From: Candidatus Nanopelagicales bacterium
GTDB lineage: Bacteria > Actinomycetota > Actinomycetes > S36-B12 > CAIYMF01
Length of the DNA: 43,985 bases
Reading direction: 5' to 3'
Assembly: GCA_025456065.1 (NCBI GenBank)
Contig: JALOLH010000033.1
Location: forward strand, 1 to 43,985
Shown here: one piece after another, positions 10,282-17,610 of the stretch
Layout of the letters: each line of letters opens with the position of its first letter
Position numbering within the stretch: position 1 is the first letter of the stretch
Position numbers and translations under genes: made by a program
The notes under the pieces: generated by a model
Seen by the model: only the letters and a program-made list of their open reading frames with translations
Told to the model about the DNA's origin: nothing
Database searches by the model: none

Positions 10282-10734
10282 GTGGCACTGCAGGTCCTGT
10301 CCCCCATGCCCGGTCGGGTCGCCAACCTCTCGGAGGTCCCGGACCCCATGTTCGCCGAGGCCATGCTCGGCCCCGGCCTCGCGATCGACCCCCCGCGCGA
10401 GCCGGTCACCGCCGTCGCGCCCATCTCGGGCACCATCGCCAGCCTGTTCCCGCACGCCATGGGCATCGAGGCCGAGGGCTACTCGATCCTGGTCCACCTG
10501 GGCCTGGAGACCGTGAAGCTGAACGGCGAGGGCTTCACCCTGCTCAAGGCCAAGGGTGACACCGTGACCGCCGGCGAGCCCGTGATCCAGTGGGACCCGG
10601 CCGCGATCGAGGCCGGCGGCCTGCCCGTCATCACCCCGCTCATCGCGATCCAGGCCGAGGCCTCCCAGATCACCCAGCTGGTCGCGGACGGCACCCCCGT
10701 CGAGGCCGGCCAGCCCGTCTTCGAGGTCGCCTGA
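10282..10734 (+). CDS. crr: PTS EIIA component, glucose type
   Basis: A 150-residue EIIA-Glc domain, here a separate soluble protein. Both active-site histidines are present: H58 in LFPHAMGIE and H72 in ILVHLGLETVKLNGEGF, the second being the phosphorylated one by homology with E. coli His90. The N-terminal LSPMPGRVANLSEVPDPMFA is typical. It carries phosphate from HPr to EIIB. The GTG start follows AGGAGAAACTC, a clear ribosome binding site. It lies between EIIB and HPr genes in one apparent operon. Confidence 0.95.
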   Translation: MALQVLSPMPGRVANLSEVPDPMFAEAMLGPGLAIDPPREPVTAVAPISGTIASLFPHAMGIEAEGYSILVHLGLETVKLNGEGFTLLKAKGDTVTAGEPVIQWDPAAIEAGGLPVITPLIAIQAEASQITQLVADGTPVEAGQPVFEVA

Positions 10735-10803
10735 CGTCGGTCGGCACGACCGCCCACACAACCCAGCCCCGAGGGGGGCACCCAACTGAAAGGTGTGTTG
10801 AAC

Positions 10804-11076
10804 GTGGCTGAGATCACCGTGACCCTGCCCCCCGGCGTCGGGTTGCACGCGCGTCCTGCGGCGCTGTTCGTCGGCGCCGCGGCCAAGTCCTCCTGCGACG
10901 TGACCATCGGTCGCCCGGGCGAGCCCGGCGTGAACGCCAAGAGCATCCTGGGCGTGATGGGTCTCGGCGCGAAGGCCGGCGAGGAGATGGTCGTCACCGC
11001 GGAGGGCGACGGCGCGGACGAGCTGCTCGCCTCGCTCAAGGAGATCCTCGAGACGCCCGAGGGCGGCCATGCCTGA
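10804..11076 (+). CDS. ptsH: PTS phosphocarrier protein HPr
   Basis: HPr passes phosphate from enzyme I to EIIA proteins. With the GTG at 10804 the protein is MAEITVTLPPGVGLHARPAA and the active histidine falls exactly at position 15, as in the family. This decides the start over the GTG at 10795 and TTG at 10798. GAAAGG (10788-10793) is the ribosome binding site. The regulatory serine region (NAKSILGVMGLGAKAGEE) is present. It has 90 residues. Its last 8 bases overlap the ptsI start, so the two proteins are co-translated. Confidence 0.95.
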   Translation: MAEITVTLPPGVGLHARPAALFVGAAAKSSCDVTIGRPGEPGVNAKSILGVMGLGAKAGEEMVVTAEGDGADELLASLKEILETPEGGHA

Positions 11077-12757
11077 CCTGGTGACCCTGACTGGCGTCGG
11101 GGTCAGCCCCGGCGTCGGCGCCGGACCGGTGGTGCGTGTGGTCGACTCCGTCCCCGAGCCCAGGACGGGCCCAGGGGCGGGGTCGCCCGAGGAGGAGTTC
11201 GCGGCTGCCAGCGCCGCCCTCGAGGATGTCGCGGCCGACCTCGAGGACCGTGGCCGGCGGGCCGGCGGCGAGGCGCAGCACGTGCTCGAGGCGCAGGCCA
11301 TGATGGCCCGCGACCCCGACCTCGCGATGCAGATCCAGCAGCGCACGCAGGCGGGCACCAATGCCGCGCGGGCGGCGTACGAGGCCTTCGGGATCACCCG
11401 CGAGATGCTGCTCACGCTCGGCGAGTACTTCGCCGCCCGCGTGACGGACCTCGACGACATCCGCAACCGGACCGTGGCCCGGCTGCTCGACGTGCCGGCC
11501 CCCGGCATCCCGGAGCTCACCGAGCCGTCGATCCTCGTCGCGATGGACCTGGCCCCGGCCGACACCGCGCTCATCGACAAGTCGATGGTGCTCGCGTTCG
11601 CCACCCAGGAGGGCGGGCCCACCTCGCACACCTCGATCCTGGCCCGCAACCTCGGGATCCCCGCGGTCGTGGGCTGCCCGGGCGTGCGCGAGCTGGCGCC
11701 GGGCACCCGCGTGCTCGTCGACGGGTCGAACGGGAAGGTCGTCGTCGACCCGCCCGACGACCTCGTCGCCAGGCTCGCCGGCGTGGACGAGAAGCGCCGC
11801 GCCGCGCTGGCCGCGGTCGGCAACGCCCCGGGCACCACCTCCGACGGGCACGCCGTCCCCCTGCTGGCGAACATCGGCGGGCCCGAGGACGTGGCCAAGG
11901 CCGTGGAGAACGGGGCCGAGGGCGTCGGGCTGTTCCGCTCGGAGCTGCTGTTCCTCGACCGCACCGACGCGCCCAGCGAGGACGAGCAGCACGGCCTGTA
12001 CCGCCAGGTCCTCGAGGGCTTCTCGGGCAAGAAGGTCGTCGTGCGCACGCTGGACGCCGGGGCGGACAAGCCCCTGCCCTTCCTGCCCTTCGGCGAGGAG
12101 CCGAACCCGGCCATGGGCGTGCGGGGCCTGCGCATCTGCATGCAGGCGCCGGACATCATGCACACCCAGCTCACGGCGCTGGCGCGTGCGGCCGAGGGCC
12201 TGGACACCGAGCTGTGGGTGATGGCGCCGATGGTCGCCGACGTCTACGAGGCCCGGTGGTTCCGGGAGGCGTGCCGGAAGGCCGGACTCAAGGCGAAGAT
12301 CGGCACCATGGTCGAGATCCCGGCGGCCGCGCTGCGTGCCGAGCACCTCGGGGCGGTCGCCGAGTTCTTCTCGATCGGCTCGAACGACCTCACGCAGTAC
12401 ACGTTCGCCGCGGACCGCCAGATCGGTGCGGTGGCCCGGCTCCAGGACGCCTGGCAGCCGGCCATCCTCGACCTGGTCGCCGCGACCACCGAGGGTGGGG
12501 CGGCCAACGGCATCCCCACCGGCGTGTGCGGCGAGGCGGCCGCCGACCCGGCCCTCGCGTGCGTGCTCGTGGGCCTGGGCGTGAACACGCTGTCGATGTC
12601 GGCCGGTGCCCTGCCGGGCGTGCGCGCGGCCCTGGCGGCGCACACGCTCGACGACTGCAAGCAGGCAGCGCACGCCGCCAGGTCGGCGGTCGACGCCGAG
12701 GTCGCGAAGGCCGCCGCGCGCGCGTGCCTGCCGGCGCTCGAGGAGCTCGGGCTGTAG
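11069..12757 (+). CDS. ptsI: PTS enzyme I (phosphoenolpyruvate-protein phosphotransferase)
   Basis: Enzyme I starts the PTS by taking phosphate from phosphoenolpyruvate onto a histidine and giving it to HPr. The protein has 562 residues. The phosphorylated His (about residue 186) lies in GGPTSHTSILARNLGIPAVVG. The PEP-binding barrel follows with GVGLFRSELLF, MGVRGLRI and the C-terminal signature EFFSIGSNDLTQYTFAADR and GVCGEAAADP. The ATG overlaps the ptsH stop. With EIIB, EIIA and HPr this completes all soluble PTS parts in one operon. A strong hairpin follows 52 bases after the stop. Confidence 0.97.
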   Translation: MPDLVTLTGVGVSPGVGAGPVVRVVDSVPEPRTGPGAGSPEEEFAAASAALEDVAADLEDRGRRAGGEAQHVLEAQAMMARDPDLAMQIQQRTQAGTNAARAAYEAFGITREMLLTLGEYFAARVTDLDDIRNRTVARLLDVPAPGIPELTEPSILVAMDLAPADTALIDKSMVLAFATQEGGPTSHTSILARNLGIPAVVGCPGVRELAPGTRVLVDGSNGKVVVDPPDDLVARLAGVDEKRRAALAAVGNAPGTTSDGHAVPLLANIGGPEDVAKAVENGAEGVGLFRSELLFLDRTDAPSEDEQHGLYRQVLEGFSGKKVVVRTLDAGADKPLPFLPFGEEPNPAMGVRGLRICMQAPDIMHTQLTALARAAEGLDTELWVMAPMVADVYEARWFREACRKAGLKAKIGTMVEIPAAALRAEHLGAVAEFFSIGSNDLTQYTFAADRQIGAVARLQDAWQPAILDLVAATTEGGAANGIPTGVCGEAAADPALACVLVGLGVNTLSMSAGALPGVRAALAAHTLDDCKQAAHAARSAVDAEVAKAAARACLPALEELGL

Positions 12758-12779
12758 GGCTCCCCTGCGGCGCCGCGCG

Positions 12780-12922
12780 CGCCCGCGTCTCGCGGCGCCC
12801 GGCGACTTGACGCACGGACGACGGGCGGTCACCTCCGGGTGGCCGCCCGTCGTGTGCGTGCGTCCCGCCCGCCCGGCGCCCGGGGTGCGTCCCGCCCGCG
12901 TCTTCGGCGCCCGGCGACTTGA
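12780..12922. repeat. Pair of about 30-nt direct repeats flanking the ptsI terminator
   Basis: A stretch of about 31 bases (12780-12810) recurs at 12893-12922 with a small difference near its middle. The last 18 bases, CGGCGCCCGGCGACTTGA, are identical (12793-12810 and 12905-12922). The second copy runs straight into the left arm of the ACTTGATCCAAGTTCG palindrome. The first runs into the terminator hairpin. The intervening segment is about 82 bases. Confidence 0.8.
12810..12859 (+). terminator. Strong hairpin, probable terminator of the PTS operon
   Basis: The arms ACGCAC-GG-ACGACGGGCGG (from 12810) and CCGCCCGTCGT-GTGCGT (to 12859) pair over about 17 bases with a two-base bulge, and inner CACC/GGTG adds more. 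It lies between the convergent ptsI and purC genes and could stop transcription from either side. No T tract is present. Confidence 0.7.
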
Positions 12923-12965
12923 TCCAAGTTCGCTGCCGATGGGCGCATCCGAACTTGGATGAAGT
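12917..12965. repeat. 49-nt palindrome (ACTTGATCCAAGTTCG family)
   Basis: The left arm ACTTGATCCAAGTTCG (12917-12932) and right arm CGAACTTGGATGAAGT (12950-12965) are inverted repeats with one mismatch in 16. The single central base is at 12941. The right arm is also the first of three tandem units that follow. It lies in the 346-base gap between ptsI and purC. Confidence 0.8.
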
Positions 12966-13036
12966 CCCGATGCGGGGCCAGAACTTGGATGAAGTCCCGA
13001 TGCGGCGCCCAGGACTTGGATGAAGTCGCGATGCGG
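12951..13036. repeat. Three tandem 25-nt units, spaced 30-31 nt
   Basis: Units start at 12951, 12981 and 13012 and read GAACTTGGATGAAGTCCCGA followed by TGCGG. The first two are identical, and the third differs at two positions (GGACTT at its start and GTCGCG in the middle). Spacers are only 5-6 bases, so this is not a CRISPR array. The rest of the gap between ptsI (ends 12757) and purC (13104) holds only the terminator and direct repeats listed separately. I see no gene in it. Confidence 0.85.
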
Positions 13037-13103
13037 CCGGGCCGCGGCGCGCAGGACTCGGACCATGCCGACCGAAGCGCCGGGCCGCGGATCGGGGAGC
13101 GGC

Positions 13104-14027
13104 TCAGGTCCAGCGGCGAGCGGTCAGCTGCTCGTAGGCGTGCACGTAGAGCGCCCGCGTCCGCTCGACGACGTCGTCGGGCAGCGGCGGGGGCGGGGTG
13201 GGCCCGGTCCGGTCCCAGCCGGAGGCAGGGGAGTCCAGCCAGTCCCGGACGAACTGCTTGTCGTAGCTCGGTTGGCCGCCGGGCCGCCCGGGCTGCCACT
13301 GGTCGGCCGGCCAGAACCGCGACGAGTCGGGTGTGAGCACCTCGTCGCCGAGCAGGATCGGGGCGGCCAGGTCCTCGGCGGGTCGCCCGAACTCGACCTT
13401 GGTGTCGGCCAGGATGATGCCGCGCTCGCGCGCGATCCCCTCAGCCCTCGCGTAGACCGCCAGCGTGAGCCGGCGCAGCGCCTCGGCGTCGGCCGTCCCC
13501 ACCGTCCGGACCACGGCCGCGAAGTCGACGTTCTCGTCGTGGGTGCCGAGCGCGGCCTTGGTAGCAGGCGTGAAGATCGGCTCCGGCAGGCGCGAGCCGT
13601 CGACCAGCCCATCCGGCAGCGGCACCCCGCAGACCGCGCCGGACGCGCGGTACTCGGCCAGGCCGGACCCCGAGAGGTAGCCACGGGCCACGCACTCGAC
13701 CGGGAGCATCGCCAGCGGCCGGCACAGCATCGCGCGCCCGGCGACCGCCGCTGGGACGTCCGTGGACAGTACGTGGTTGCCGACGAGGTCGGCGACGCGC
13801 TCGAACCACCACAGGCTGAGCTGGGTGAGGATCGCCCCCTTGTCCGGGATGGTCGTGGGCAGCACCCAGTCGAATGCCGAGATCCGGTCCGAGGCGACGA
13901 ACAGCAGCGCGCCGTCGGCATCCCGGTACAGGTCGCGCACCTTGCCGGAGTAGACGTGGGTGAACCCCGGGATCGCCGGTGCGGGTGGGATGTTGGGCAG
14001 CGCCGGCGCGGCCCTGGGATCGCTCAC
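13104..14027 (-). CDS. purC: Phosphoribosylaminoimidazole-succinocarboxamide synthase
   Basis: PurC (SAICAR synthetase) joins aspartate to CAIR in purine synthesis. The protein has 307 residues. Family signatures are YSGKVRDLY near the N-terminus, SDRISAFDWVLPTTIPDKG, VECVARGYLSGSG, and ILADTKVEFG in the ATP/Mg region, with DEVLTPDSSRFW and SYDKQFVRDWL near the end. It is the long actinobacterial/eukaryotic-like form rather than the 240-residue type. The GTG at 14027 overlaps the purB stop as GTGA, so the two are coupled. Confidence 0.96.
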   Translation of the reverse strand: MSDPRAAPALPNIPPAPAIPGFTHVYSGKVRDLYRDADGALLFVASDRISAFDWVLPTTIPDKGAILTQLSLWWFERVADLVGNHVLSTDVPAAVAGRAMLCRPLAMLPVECVARGYLSGSGLAEYRASGAVCGVPLPDGLVDGSRLPEPIFTPATKAALGTHDENVDFAAVVRTVGTADAEALRRLTLAVYARAEGIARERGIILADTKVEFGRPAEDLAAPILLGDEVLTPDSSRFWPADQWQPGRPGGQPSYDKQFVRDWLDSPASGWDRTGPTPPPPLPDDVVERTRALYVHAYEQLTARRWT

Positions 14028-15451
14028 AGGATGGTCCCCGGTACGTAGGCAACGGCGTCGGGGTGCTGCGCGGCGATGACCTCGATCCGGTCGACCACCG
14101 CGGCAACCTGGGCGCGCGCCGCCCCAGTGAAGGTGATCGGCTCGGCGACCAGCACCTCGAGCGCGGCGCGGTCCAGGCCGAGTCGGCCGTCGGCGGCGAG
14201 CCGGTCGAACAGGTCGTTGGCGGGCTGCCCGCGGCGCATGTCGAGGGCGACGGCGACCGCGTGCTCCTTGATCACCTCGTGCGCGGTCTCGCGGCCCACC
14301 CCGGCGCGGACTGCGGCCATGAGCACCTTGGTCGTGGCCAGGAAGGGCAGGAACCGGCGCAGCTCGGCCTCGATCACGGCGGGGAAGGCCCCGAACTCGT
14401 CGAGGACGGTGAGGAACGTCTCGAACAACCCGTCGACGGCCAGGAACGCGTCGGGCAGGGCGATCCGGCGCACGACGGAGCAGGACACGTCGCCCTCGTT
14501 CCACTGCCCGCCGGCGAGCTCCGCGCCCATGAGCGCGTAGCCGCGCAGCACCACCGTGAGGCCGTTGACCCGCTCGCAGGAGCGGGCGTTCATCTTGTGC
14601 GGCATCGCCGAGGAGCCGACCTGACCCTCCTTGAACCCCTCGGTGACCAGCTCATCGCCCGCCATGAGGCGGATCGTCGTGGCGAGGCTCGACGGCCCGG
14701 CGGCGACCTGCACCAACGCCGAGAGCACGTCGTGGTCGAGGCTGCGGGGGTAGATCTGGCCGACCGAGTCCAGCACCTCGGTGAAGCCCAGGTGCGCGGC
14801 CACCCGGCGCTCGAGCTCGGCGAGCGCCTCGGCGTCGCCGTCGAGCAGGTCGAGCATGTCCTGGGCGGTGCCGACCGGGCCCTTGATGCCGCGCAGCGGG
14901 TAGCGCTCGAGGAGGTCCTCCACCCGCGCGTACGCGATGATCAGCTCCTCGGCAGCCGACGCGCATCGTTTGCCGAGCGTGGTGGTCTGGGCGGCCACGT
15001 TGTGGCTGCGGCCGGTCAGCGGCTGCTCGGCGTACCGGGCGGCCAGGGCGCCCAGGCGGGCCAGCGCGGCGACGATCCTGTCGCGGACGATCGCCAGCGA
15101 CTGGCGCACCTGCATCTGCTCGACGTTCTCCGTGAGGTCGCGGCTGGTCATCCCCTTGTGGATGTGCTCGGTGCCCGCCAGGGCGCAGAACTCCTCGATG
15201 CGGGCCTTCACGTCGTGGCGCGTGATGCGCTCCCGGGCGGCGATCGAGGCCAGGTCGACGTGGTCGCGCACCGCCTCGTACGCCGCGATCGTGCCCTCGG
15301 GCACGGCGATGCCGAGATCGGCCTGGGCGCGCAGCACGGCGATCCACAGATCGCGCTCGAGGAGCACCTTGTGCTCGGGGGACCACAGCGCGGCCATCTG
15401 GGCGCTCGCGTAGCGCTGGGCCAGGACGTTGGGGATGCTCACGCGCGGCAT
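14024..15451 (-). CDS. purB: Adenylosuccinate lyase
   Basis: PurB removes fumarate from SAICAR and from adenylosuccinate, acting twice in purine synthesis. The protein has 475 residues. The family signature is GSSAMPHKMNARSCERVNGL (mobile loop with the catalytic Ser), preceded by TGRSHNVAAQTTTLGKR with the catalytic His region and by HKGMTSRDLTEN. It is translationally coupled to purC downstream. The gap to purD upstream (15452-15662) contains hairpin repeats that could separate the two transcripts. Confidence 0.96.
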   Translation of the reverse strand: MPRVSIPNVLAQRYASAQMAALWSPEHKVLLERDLWIAVLRAQADLGIAVPEGTIAAYEAVRDHVDLASIAARERITRHDVKARIEEFCALAGTEHIHKGMTSRDLTENVEQMQVRQSLAIVRDRIVAALARLGALAARYAEQPLTGRSHNVAAQTTTLGKRCASAAEELIIAYARVEDLLERYPLRGIKGPVGTAQDMLDLLDGDAEALAELERRVAAHLGFTEVLDSVGQIYPRSLDHDVLSALVQVAAGPSSLATTIRLMAGDELVTEGFKEGQVGSSAMPHKMNARSCERVNGLTVVLRGYALMGAELAGGQWNEGDVSCSVVRRIALPDAFLAVDGLFETFLTVLDEFGAFPAVIEAELRRFLPFLATTKVLMAAVRAGVGRETAHEVIKEHAVAVALDMRRGQPANDLFDRLAADGRLGLDRAALEVLVAEPITFTGAARAQVAAVVDRIEVIAAQHPDAVAYVPGTIL

Positions 15452-15479
15452 TCTCCCGCACGACCCGCCCCAGGCCGTT

Positions 15480-15529
15480 CGCCGGCGTCGGGGCCCCGCT
15501 CGCTCGCCGGCGTCGGGGCCCCGCTCGCT
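15480..15529. repeat. Perfect 25-nt tandem duplication
   Basis: A 25-base unit, CGCCGGCGTCGGGGCCCCGC followed by TCGCT, occurs twice back to back (15480-15504 and 15505-15529) just upstream of purB. It contains an internal GGGGCCCC palindrome. It is probably a slippage product, and no function is evident. Confidence 0.85.
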
Positions 15530-15547
15530 CGCCCCGAATCACGATCC

Positions 15548-15588
15548 GCTCCAAGTCCGAGGCCGTGCCGCGGCCTCGAACTTGGAGC
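15548..15588. repeat. 41-nt hairpin between purD and purB
   Basis: The left arm GCTCCAAGTCCGAGGCC (15548-15564) and right arm GGCCTCGAACTTGGAGC (15572-15588) pair over 17 bases with one mismatch around a 7-base loop. A second small palindrome, TTCGAT-CTTGG-ATCGAA, follows at 15606-15622. The GAACTTGGA core is shared with the repeats downstream of ptsI, so the two sites may belong to one repeat family. Position fits a terminator for purD, but the shared core suggests a dispersed element. Confidence 0.75.
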
Positions 15589-15662
15589 AACTCGCGGTCG
15601 CCGGGTTCGATCTTGGATCGAATCGGTGCGGGCGACGAACCGGAGGGCGCGGCCGGGGAGGC

Positions 15663-16949
15663 TCAGGGCACCGAGATCCGCCCCTGCGCTGCTGCCAGCC
15701 CGATGTCCCGTCGGTGGTGCCCGCCGGCCAGGCCGATGCCCTCGAGCAGGTCGTAGGCCCGTTCGCGGGCACCCTCCAGATCCGCGGCCCGGGCCGTGGC
15801 GCACAGCACCCGGCCCCCGGTGGCCACGAGGTCGCCGTCGTGGCGGGCGGTGCCGGCGTGGACGACCCACGCGGCATCCCAGCCGGTCTCGGCGTCGGCC
15901 GCGGCGGGCACGCCGGTGAGCACCCCGCCGGTCACCGGCGCCTCGGGGTACCCGGGCGCCGCGAGCACCACCGTGACGGCCGAGCCGGGGTGCCACTCCA
16001 GCGGCGGCAGGAGCCCGAGCGTGCCCCGGGCGGCCGCACGCAGGACGCCCGCGAGCGGGGTGCGCAGCAGCGCCAGGACCACCTGGGTCTCGGGATCGCC
16101 GAACCGGGCGTTGAACTCCACGACCCGCAGGCCCCGGCGCGTGACCGCGAGGCCGGCATAGAGCAGGCCGGCGAACGGCGTGCCGCGGTGGCGCATCGCC
16201 TCGACCGTGGGCTGCACGACACGTGCCATGACCTCGTCGACCAGGCCGGGCGGGGCCCAGGGCAACGGGGCGTAGGCGCCCATCCCGCCCGTGTTGGGTC
16301 CGGCGTCGCCGTCGCCGGCGCGCTTGAAGTCCTGCGCGGGCACGAGTGGCACCGCGGTGGTGCCGTCGGTGATCGCGAACAGCGAGACCTCAGGCCCGTC
16401 GAGGAACTCCTCGACGACGACCGCGCCGTCGGGCCGGGCCAGGCAGGCCCCGGCATGGGCGAGCGCCGCCGCCCGGTCCTCGGTGACGACCACGCCCTTG
16501 CCCCCGGCCAGCCCGTCGTCCTTCACGACGTACGGCGCCCCGAACTGGTCCAGGGCCAGGGCCACCTCGTCGACGGTCGTGCACACGTGCGCCATGGCGG
16601 TCGGCACGCCGGCCTCGGCCATCACCTGCTTGGCGAACGCCTTCGATCCCTCGAGTGCGGCCGCCTCGGCCGAGGGGCCGAAGCAGTCGATGCCAGCAGA
16701 CCGCACCGCGTCGGCGACCCCGGCCACGAGCGGGGCCTCGGGCCCGACGACGACCAGGTCGACGCCCAGCCGCTGGGCAAGCGCGGTCACGGCAGCCGGG
16801 TCGGTCGCTGCGACGTCGTGGTTGGTGGCCACCTCGGCGGTGCCGGCGTTGCCGGGTGCGACGTGCAGCGCGGTGACGGCGGGGTCGGCGGCGAGCGCCA
16901 GCGCCAGGGCGTGCTCGCGGCCCCCGGAGCCGATGATGAGGATCTCCAC
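15663..16949 (-). CDS. purD: Phosphoribosylamine-glycine ligase
   Basis: PurD (GAR synthetase) joins glycine to phosphoribosylamine in step two of purine synthesis. The protein has 428 residues and an ATP-grasp fold. It begins VEILIIGSGGREHALALAL, and has VVKDDGLAGGKGVVV for ATP binding and MGAYAPLPW and EFNARFGDPETQ as family motifs. The GTG at 16949 is chosen because the family starts at this Gly-rich loop. No gene for purL, purF or purM is in view. Confidence 0.96.
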   Translation of the reverse strand: MEILIIGSGGREHALALALAADPAVTALHVAPGNAGTAEVATNHDVAATDPAAVTALAQRLGVDLVVVGPEAPLVAGVADAVRSAGIDCFGPSAEAAALEGSKAFAKQVMAEAGVPTAMAHVCTTVDEVALALDQFGAPYVVKDDGLAGGKGVVVTEDRAAALAHAGACLARPDGAVVVEEFLDGPEVSLFAITDGTTAVPLVPAQDFKRAGDGDAGPNTGGMGAYAPLPWAPPGLVDEVMARVVQPTVEAMRHRGTPFAGLLYAGLAVTRRGLRVVEFNARFGDPETQVVLALLRTPLAGVLRAAARGTLGLLPPLEWHPGSAVTVVLAAPGYPEAPVTGGVLTGVPAAADAETGWDAAWVVHAGTARHDGDLVATGGRVLCATARAADLEGARERAYDLLEGIGLAGGHHRRDIGLAAAQGRISVP

Positions 16950-17042
16950 GGGCCGGAGGGTACCGGCAGCGCGTGGGGCCGACTGCGTCCGCACCGGGCC
17001 GCCAGGAGCGACCCCACCGGGCGTGCGGGCCGGACGCTCCCG

Positions 17043-17546
17043 CTACGGCCGGTGCTCCAGGGGCAGCGTGGCCAGGTCGCCCTCGACGACCGCGCGGTCC
17101 TCGAGGTCGTCGAGGGCCAACGCCAGCGCGGCGGCCCGGTCCCGGTGCGTCCGGGCGTCGTCCAGCTCGCCGGCGACCAGGTGCGCGCGCGCCAGCGCCT
17201 CGTGCGCCGAGGCGACGATGAAGCCGTCCAGCGCGTGCTCCTCGCAGAGCTCGAGGCAGCGGCGGGCATGGGCCAGCGCCCCCTCGGCGCGGATCAGGTC
17301 GGCGTAGACGCGGGCGCACTGCCACTCGCCGATCGCCCACTCCTGCGGCCCGCCCACCCGGCCCCAGTGCCAGCGCGAGGCATGGGCGGCGTGGATGAGG
17401 TCGAAGTCCTCGGCCGTCGTGCGCCGCGGCAGGTCCAGCAGCGACCAGGCGTGGTTGAACAGGGCGACGGCCTGGGCCTGTTCCGCGGCATGGGCCGCCG
17501 CGAGCCCGTCGACATCCAGCGCTGCGGCGAAGGGGTCCTCGGTCAC
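17043..17546 (-). CDS. Hypothetical helical (TPR-like) protein
   Basis: A 167-residue, Ala-rich soluble protein that I do not recognise as a named family. It consists of paired amphipathic helices such as AVALFNHAWSLLDLPRR, ECARVYADLIRAEGAL-like segments and SAHEALARAHLVAGELDDAR, which resemble TPR repeats. WHWGRVGGPQEWAIGEWQCA in the middle is a conserved-looking Trp-rich patch. It has no signal peptide or membrane helix. It lies 93 bases downstream of the purD start on the same strand and 64 bases from the aminotransferase gene. Confidence 0.7.
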   Translation of the reverse strand: MTEDPFAAALDVDGLAAAHAAEQAQAVALFNHAWSLLDLPRRTTAEDFDLIHAAHASRWHWGRVGGPQEWAIGEWQCARVYADLIRAEGALAHARRCLELCEEHALDGFIVASAHEALARAHLVAGELDDARTHRDRAAALALALDDLEDRAVVEGDLATLPLEHRP

Positions 17547-17610
17547 CGGTGCACCATAGGCGAGCGCCGGTGCGTCGTCGCCCCGCCGGCCGGGCTGCTG
17601 CGGGGCGCGT

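Noticed and set aside
10795-10803. HPr start at GTG 10795 or TTG 10798
   Set aside because: Those starts place the active histidine at 18 or 17 and lie too close to the GAAAGG site. GTG 10804 gives His15.
12951-13036. CRISPR array
   Set aside because: The units are 25 nt but the spacers are only 5-6 nt and nearly alike, and no cas genes are present in the window.
12829-13299. A minus-strand protein encoded across the tandem repeats (repeating HRDFIQV)
   Set aside because: The repetition comes from the DNA repeat. The frame overlaps purC in another phase and has no ribosome binding site or domain.
13020-14048. Plus-strand open frames opposite purC and purB
   Set aside because: Compositional shadows of minus-strand purine genes, with no motifs.
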